DNA from: Hydnum rufescens UP504
Lineage: Eukaryota > Basidiomycota > Agaricomycetes > Cantharellales > Hydnaceae
DNA length: 13,372 bases
Reading direction: 5' to 3'
Assembly (NCBI GenBank): GCA_014904985.1
Contig: MU128958.1
Span: 244,761 to 258,132, forward strand
Shown here: piece after piece, positions 8,880 through 13,372 of the stretch
How the letters are laid out: the number at the start of each line of letters is the position of its first letter
Position numbering within the stretch: the stretch's first letter is position 1
Position numbers and translations under genes: made by a program
The notes under the pieces: generated by a model
Seen by the model: the letters and a program-made list of their open reading frames with translations, nothing else
What the model was told of the DNA's origin: nothing
The model's database searches: none

Positions 8880-10310
8880 TTTAAACATGACATATGATGG
8901 ATGGCTGATTTCTGCATAGTTTACTCATCTGCAATCTTACTGGCATATAGAGGAACTGCAGTGAAACTGACAGGTGTGACACTATCCTCATATCTATTGC
9001 CGATGGCTGACAACATTTAAACTTCTAGTGGGAACTAGATATTCGAAAAGAGCAGCTGGTTTGCACAAGAGAATGGCATGGATAATGTTGATAGCAGATC
9101 GAAATTCGCAGTGTTTCGATCGCAGTTGCGTCTTATGATATGTGTGCGAGTTGTTCAATTATCGATGTAACGACGCACCTTGGCATACGCTTTGAAAAAA
9201 TAGATCCTCCATGCAAGAGGTTGCTAATTGATATGAGAACAAAACTGTGGTGACACACCGGAGTGCTTTGTTGTGAAAAAAGATTGAGGGAGACAGAATG
9301 ATGTATGTGACACCGGATACATTACAGCTTGAAAAAAGAGCTGTATTGCTCAAGAGATTGCAATGTAGATAGTCGCGTACTGCAATGCCGAAAACCCAGT
9401 GTACATACCCAATCGTTTGCAGTATGAGGTGGGTGACGGATGACATATGTGTGGGTGAGATAAAAAATAGCCTGTTGGTTCATGCAAGAGCAGCATGGAT
9501 TAGGGCGACTGCAGTTGGAACTGCGTGTGAACACTACCCGATTTGCTTGGATGATATACATAAAGAGAGTGGTGACGTATATGTATAGATGTTTTATGTG
9601 CGAGAGATAACAGTTCGAAAAAAAAGAAGAGCTGTTTCTTTCTACAAGATGTGCTTTATATAATTGTCTTCAGACACAGCTGTGGTGTGAACACATTCCC
9701 CCAATGCGTTTGGGAGTCGGTGACGGATGATGTTGTGATCGCGATAATAAAAATAGAGTTTCGGTTGTTATTGCAAGAGGTCATGGCATAGTGGCATATC
9801 TTAAGTCTGAACTGTGTGTGACCCTACCTGTAGCATTTAGAGAGACGTGGTGTATGAATCAGTATGTATTTGAGGTACTGAAGTCTATAACTAGTTCGAA
9901 AAACATATTCTTGTGCAAGAAGATGCATGGCAATTTAGTTGTATGTATATCTGTTGTGAAACCATACGCAAATGCATTTGAGAGGGTTGATGAGATACTG
10001 TTTATTAGGGTGAGATAAAAATGAGAGTCTGATTCGCACAACTGGCAGCACGGATTTAGTGGTGGACTGTAACAAAACCGCGGGTATAGTTTGACACTTA
10101 TCCAGTGTTTTGAGAATTGTGACAGCACGTGTGACGAGTACATGCCTGGACATGTTGAGCGAGAAACTGTCGCATTAAAAAAGAACTGGTTCTTAATGAA
10201 ATATCTGATGGGACATATTGACGACAGCTCGCAGTTGTAAATTGTTGGGGTGACATCCCAGTTGCTTGGACAGTGAGCGATGTATCAGCAGCCATCTACG
10301 ACCATATACC
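8880..10310 (+). repeat. Diverged tandem repeat, period about 141 bp, 9-10 copies
   Basis: Copies begin near 8895, 9035, 9185, 9320, 9454, 9603, 9742, 9880, 10011 and 10165. Each copy tends to contain, in this order, an A-run with TAG or GAG (such as GATAAAAAATAG or TTCGAAAAA), TTGCAAGAG or a variant, ATGGCAT, a GCAGTT...ACTGTGTGTGA word followed by CACTACCC or CACATTCC, TTGCTTGG or TGCGTTTGGGAG, and GGTGACGGATGA. Spacing varies from about 131 to 154. Copies are too diverged for recent expansion. Open frames within are short. Confidence 0.65.
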
Positions 10311-11529
10311 TTAGGCAGTGACAGTTCTGCTAGTGACTAGTCTGTTGCCATAGGAATGGGGCCTGGGCGCGTGTAGTAAATGGAACCGAATGACAATCAG
10401 GCAAGGTGGGGAATGCTTGCGAAGACTTGGTGGAAAAGACCAAGCATAAAAACACACGGCAACAGCTCAGAACGCCGAAAGGCCAGAGCACCGCGTACCA
10501 GTAAAGGGTGGAAAGAAACTGCCACGAATTTTAAAAAGGCGATCATAGGATATAACATACATACATATCGCGGTAATAGCTATTGTTGTGCGACGTGCGC
10601 CTATTTCGTGCCTTCACGTTTGCATCACCACCCCCACGCGACCAACAGAACCATGTGGCCCGGAGCTTCTTTCTGAAACTTCAGAAACCTCATTTTTGTG
10701 TTAAAGCTTGAACTATTAATAGTTGAGCTAATTACAAACTATCTGCCGCGTTGTGTCAGGCTATCCCTCCTTCCCAAACTAGTCATCAGTGGATTCCCTT
10801 CTGCGATTAATTGCCTTCTGCCTTCGGTCTTGACATCCGATTTGGGCGAACATGGGGCGCTCCTTCCTGTCATCACAAGATTCCATTTGGAGAAGCTTGC
10901 TGGATCCTTGCCAAAATTAGAGGCCTTTTTGATACACCCAAGAGTGAAATAGGTCCCAAGCGAAATGATCTTCCTTTGAAATTTTCTTCCATCTTCGTGT
11001 TTCTATGTCTAGTGTATGCCACCTCAGACTTTTACTTGGTTAAGAGTGCCCCTCGTATTCATCAATAAAAACCCGACTTTTTGTTGATTGTCCTTTTAGG
11101 CATTTCAAACCTCCCACAATTCGGAAGTATTTCTTTTTTAGGTGAATTATGCATCATTCAGACTAACCGACAACTTTGGTATGGGTCAGTTTGCCTTGAG
11201 AAGGTGGATATGTACGATTCACAGGTGCCCATGAAAACTTTTCGCATTCTACATACACCTCATAAGAACAAGGCGAAAAGTGGCTAGTTTTTTCGAAATA
11301 GACGTGAACCAAAAGAGAGTTTAGTAGTGACTTACGTGGGCTTAACCCCAAATCCCACGACATACCAGCCACCTCCCAGACCATATTCTGCACCCATACA
11401 CCATAACACTTCCCGTGATCCTTTCGAAAAAACCAGATGTCTTTCGTGTGATCCACATCGGTATGGGTCGAACGAAATCCACTTCCATAAAGCCAGCCCG
11501 AGTCAGCAACATGAAGACGAAAGGATCTT
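10311..11529. other. Core, right part: no supported gene
   Basis: Several open frames of 65-108 residues (10380-10676, 10698-10952, 10811-11068) overlap one another without convincing coding character. The sequence is mixed in composition without clear repeats. I see no RNA gene. Confidence 0.4.
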
Positions 11530-11534
11530 CCTAC

Positions 11535-11537
<3 letters not shown>

Positions 11538-11570
<33 letters not shown>
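11538..11570. repeat. (TTA)11 microsatellite at inner end of right arm
   Basis: Eleven perfect TTA units followed by TATACATATTATCCCC, the reverse complement of the sequence flanking the left tract. A trinucleotide tract at the same point in both arms marks a real element boundary or the tail of a retroposed repeat. Confidence 0.9.
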
Positions 11571-11574
<4 letters not shown>

Positions 11575-11692
11575 CATATTATCCCCCCCGGGGTCTGCCA
11601 CCACAGGGGGGGTTCATGCGGGTCTCGGGTTTGTAGGTGGTGGGCCAGGTTAATAGATAACACATTAGTCAAAGAAAAGTACCTTAAATCCA

Positions 11693-11720
11693 CCACACAC
11701 CTGCTGCAGCGGGTGTGTGG
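11693..11720. repeat. GC hairpin, right arm module 1
   Basis: 28 nt: outer stem CCACACACC / GGTGTGTGG, one T-G wobble, inner GC / GC, loop TGCA. It contains a PstI-type CTGCAG core. Confidence 0.85.
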
Positions 11721-11991
11721 CTCGTATGCCCCAGCCGGGGGCCTGGGCTCCATTTGGGCAGACCGTTGAGGGGGTGTTCACGGTTTTCGTTCGTACGGGC
11801 GTTCGTGGTTTCGTTCGTGGTTTTCGTTCGTGCGGTCATGCGGGGTTTCGTCCCCGGTTTTCGTTTGCGGCATGTTGTTCAGGTTTGTGGTCCGGGGTCG
11901 CACCGGGTTTCGTTGGTGGGTCGGCAGATTCGGGCTCGATGGTGTAAGTTCATGTGTTCACTAAAATTAAAAGAATACATACATAATATGG

Positions 11992-12019
11992 CCACACACC
12001 CACTGCAGCGGGTGTGTGG
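11992..12019. repeat. GC hairpin, right arm module 2
   Basis: 28 nt: stem CCACACACCC / GGGTGTGTGG, extended on both sides by GG/CC to 11990-12021. One A-C mismatch next to the CTGCAG core. Confidence 0.85.
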
Positions 12020-12169
12020 CCCTATCCTCCTGCTCTTCTGGTCCGTGGTTTTGTATGGGCGGGGTTTTGTTGGTGGTGCACTCGTTGGCTCGAGGTCCGT
12101 GGGTTCGTGCACTGAGGTTGGACAGCTTGACCTAGAATAGAAATAAAACGTTAGTTATATCAAGACTCG

Positions 12170-12203
12170 CGCAAAAAGAGCAGCAACTGCTGCTCTTTTT
12201 GCG
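12170..12203. repeat. A-rich hairpin, right arm module 2
   Basis: Perfect 16-bp arms CGCAAAAAGAGCAGCA and TGCTGCTCTTTTTGCG with a 2-nt AC between them. If transcribed, the T-run strand could resemble a transcription stop, but no unit it would serve is seen. Confidence 0.9.
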
Positions 12204-12242
12204 TGTTTGTAGCTATTAAAAAAAAATACATAGCTAATATTG

Positions 12243-12270
12243 CCACACACCTGCCACAGCGGGTGTGTGG
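12243..12270. repeat. GC hairpin, right arm module 3
   Basis: 28 nt: stem CCACACACC / GGTGTGTGG, T-G wobble, GC / GC, loop CACA. The outer stem is identical to the other modules while the loop differs. Confidence 0.85.
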
Positions 12271-12369
12271 CTCCCTACTTTCGTCTTGGTGGCATCGTGT
12301 GCCCGCCGTCATTCATTTATTCGCCCGTTCGGGCATTCTGATTCGCGTGACGCGGGGGCTTTCAGTTGT

Positions 12370-12380
12370 GGGGGGGGGGG
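12370..12380 (+). repeat. G11 homopolymer, mirrored as C8 at 6930-6937
   Basis: TTCAGTTGT, then eleven G, then ATATCCTGGCCTAG. The left arm has the reverse complement with eight C. It is a useful alignment landmark and a likely sequencing-error site. Confidence 0.9.
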
Positions 12381-12431
12381 ATATCCTGGCCTAGAATAGG
12401 AAATAAAACATTAGTTAAAAATTTAAAAACA

Positions 12432-12467
12432 GCGCAAAAAGAGCAGCAAGTGCTGCTCTTTTTGCGC
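12432..12467. repeat. A-rich hairpin, right arm module 3
   Basis: Perfect 17-bp arms GCGCAAAAAGAGCAGCA and TGCTGCTCTTTTTGCGC around AG. Only the two central bases differ in kind from the hairpin at 12170. Confidence 0.9.
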
Positions 12468-12497
12468 CGGGTGGGAAAATGGACTTAATTTATATAG

Positions 12498-12529
12498 AAC
12501 CACACACCCGCCGCAGCGGGTGTGTGGTT
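12498..12529. repeat. GC hairpin, right arm module 4
   Basis: 32 nt with perfect 14-bp arms AACCACACACCCGC and GCGGGTGTGTGGTT around loop CGCA. Left-arm counterpart at 6790-6812, which is shortened. Confidence 0.9.
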
Positions 12530-12589
12530 CGCTCGGCCACTCAGGCTGGTGTGTCGCCACCTCTCAGCGTTTTCTGTTTGGGCTTGGTT

Positions 12590-12775
12590 CGCTGGGTGTT
12601 GGTTTCGTTGGGTTTGGCGCCGCTGGGTTTTGCGTCGCTGGGTTTTGCGTCGCTGGGTTTGGTGTTGGGTTTGGTGTCGCTGGGTTTCACATCGCGTGGT
12701 GTCGCATCGCGTGGTGTCGCGTCGTTGGGTCGCGTCGTTGGGTCGCGTCGTTGGGTCGTGTCGTTTCGTTTGGCG
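12590..12775 (+). repeat. GC-rich minisatellite in right arm module 4
   Basis: Degenerate 15-bp units such as CTGGGTTTTGCGTCG and CGTGGTGTCGCATCG pass into 13-bp units TTGGGTCGCGTCG (three in a row). All centre on a T-G-G/G-T-C-G word. The left arm lacks a comparable array, so it expanded after the arms diverged. Confidence 0.75.
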
Positions 12776-12899
12776 TGTTTTCGGTTCGCATATTACCGTA
12801 TGGGGCCTGCCGGTTGGGCCCCATCCTTTGGCACAGGGACCAGGCTATGACCTTATGAACCTAGAATAATAACGGTTGTTAGTAAAAAAGTTCAAAGCA

Positions 12900-12936
12900 G
12901 CGCAAAAACAAAGCAGTTTCGCTGCTCTTTTTGCGC
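12900..12936. repeat. A-rich hairpin, right arm module 4, imperfect
   Basis: GCGCAAAAA and AGCAG pair with CTGCT and TTTTTGCGC, with loop TTTCG and a bulge. It is a degenerate member of the 12170/12432 family. Confidence 0.75.
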
Positions 12937-12972
12937 CGTTGTATCTACAGAGAAGAAGACTCACCTTTATGA

Positions 12973-13001
12973 CCACACACCCGCGAGTCGCGGGTGTGTG
13001 G
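12973..13001. repeat. GC hairpin outside the right arm (fifth module)
   Basis: 29 nt with perfect 13-bp arms CCACACACCCGCG and CGCGGGTGTGTGG and loop AGT. I found no clear counterpart outside the left arm. Two more short palindromes follow: CAGGCAAGTTGCCTG at 13018-13032 and CCGGCAATTGCCGG at 13073-13086. Confidence 0.85.
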
Positions 13002-13208
13002 CCGTGTGTTGCCTTTTCAGGCAAGTTGCCTGATGTGGTTATGAAGATGGGAGAAGAGATGTAGATTCAACGCCGGCAATTGCCGGTACTCAAGAAGCAC
13101 CCAAGTGCTGGCGCTACACAAGCACAAATACACATTAATAGCAGGCATGTACATGTGTAATAGATACTATATAAATAAATATCTGTCCAAAAAATGCGAT
13201 AACGACGA

Positions 13209-13281
13209 TGATAATAAGTCAGAGCTCAATAAGGCATGATATAGCTAATTGCAAGGGGATTTGGGCCACTTTCTACACATC
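13209..13281 (+). repeat. Direct repeat, copy 2 (outside right arm)
   Basis: ATAAGTCAGAGCTCAATAAG, then AGCTAATTGCAAGGGGATTT and GGGCCACTTTCTACACATC. It matches 8753-8840. This puts core-type sequence beyond the right arm, so the element edge may lie outside the window. Confidence 0.7.
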
Positions 13282-13372
13282 GTTGGCCACATTTATATTT
13301 ATGGTATATATGGCACCCTAAAATAGGCGATTAGCTATAATTGCACGTTCCGGGCATTTTTCAATTTTTTCA

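Larger units (their letters stand above)
6575..12960. mobile_element. Foldback-like element: two long inverted modular arms around a 3.6 kb core
   Basis: The left arm (about 6575-7930) is the reverse complement of the right arm (about 11530-12960). Matching blocks occur in the mirrored order: the inner trinucleotide tract, then the block with CACCACCTACAAACCCGAGA at about 7826 (reverse complement at about 11620-11642), then GAACGAAAACCGTGAACACC at 7677 (11775-11793), CTTGGTGGCATCG at 12284 (7012-7026), and GATATCCTGGCCTAGA at 12381 (6915-6930). Both arms consist of hairpin-headed modules. Fungal foldback elements are a known class in principle; this family is not one I can name. The core has no transposase. 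Boundaries are approximate and no target-site duplication was identified. Two separate inverse insertions of one dispersed (TAA)n-tailed repeat are a real alternative. Confidence 0.6.
11530..12960 (-). repeat. Right inverted arm
   Basis: Reverse-complement counterpart of 6575-7930. It runs outward from a (TTA)11 tract at 11538-11570 through modules that begin with GC hairpins at 11693, 11992, 12243 and 12498. Module ends share a block CCTAGAATAG followed by AAATAAAACRTTAGTTA (12131 and 12393) and then the GCAAAAAGAGCAGC hairpin. Spacing between GC hairpins is about 299, 251, 255 and then 475 bp; the last is longer because of a minisatellite. Several long open frames here (for example 12520-12869) come from repeats and low base diversity. 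Confidence 0.65.

Noticed and set aside
10698..10952. 84-residue Leu-rich plus frame
   Set aside because: It overlaps another frame of equal quality (10811-11068) and has no supporting signal.
11327..11653. Protein with an Ile- or Leu-rich run near 11540-11570
   Set aside because: The hydrophobic run is only the translated (TTA)11 tract; not a membrane segment of a real protein.
12479..12869. Open frames of 112-123 residues in the right arm as genes
   Set aside because: They lie across hairpins and a minisatellite, all three plus frames are open at once, and composition is Gly/Trp/Val/Arg low complexity.
11693..13001. CRISPR-like array of regularly spaced palindromic repeats
   Set aside because: The palindromes are 250-475 bp apart, the intervening sequence is itself repeated in the other arm, and the genome is eukaryotic; no cas genes.
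1..13372. Bacterial operon, rRNA or tRNA genes
   Set aside because: No Shine-Dalgarno-led gene clusters, no rRNA or tRNA signatures; introns of 49-74 bp show a eukaryotic fungal nuclear origin.

Overview
The window looks like nuclear DNA of a filamentous basidiomycete, most likely an Agaricomycete. The reasons are several short GT-AG introns (about 50-75 bp) inside genes with low-complexity acidic, Ser/Thr/Pro-rich and basic segments, and no bacterial-type gene layout. Genus cannot be fixed from sequence alone. It splits into a left half (1 to about 6460) of rare, partly decayed protein genes and a right half (about 6575 to 13372) of structured repeat DNA without a convincing gene.

Left half. 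A plus-strand gene (14-1932) encodes an uncharacterised, probably nuclear protein with an acidic N-terminus, an Arg run and a W-N-A-Y motif. It has one clear intron (330-388), and an in-frame TGA at 1468-1470 is either a nonsense mutation or is spliced out. Next comes a GC-rich minisatellite (about 2382-2880) that is open in all six frames. A minus-strand gene (core 5026 to 2961, with a probable Pro/Ser tail to 2227) reads as a conserved-looking protein but carries three in-frame TGA codons and about four frame changes. The stops fit C-to-T or G-to-A transitions and the frame changes each lie at a short homopolymer, so I call it a decayed copy. Divergent from it is a plus-strand gene (about 5103-5991) whose 3' part has two clean introns and a neat reading frame but whose 5' part shifts frame. 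An isolated exon-like stretch follows at 6298-6458. I recognise no enzyme or domain in any of these proteins.

Right half. The main structure is a pair of inverted arms, about 6575-7930 and about 11530-12960, that match each other in reverse complement over more than 1.3 kb (imperfectly, with well-matched blocks). They enclose a 3.6 kb core. Each arm is built from modules of about 250-470 bp. A module starts with a GC-rich hairpin (outer stem CCACACACC / GGTGTGTGG) and most contain a second hairpin (stem GCGCAAAAAGAGCAGCA). The inner end of both arms is a trinucleotide (TAA/TTA)n tract. This is how a foldback-type DNA element is built; two oppositely oriented copies of one dispersed repeat with a (TAA)n tail is the main alternative. 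The core holds about nine or ten diverged tandem copies of a repeat of roughly 141 bp (8880-10310). A core segment (8753-8840) recurs in direct orientation outside the right arm (13209-13281), so the structure may continue beyond the window. No transposase, reverse transcriptase, RNA gene or CRISPR array was seen.
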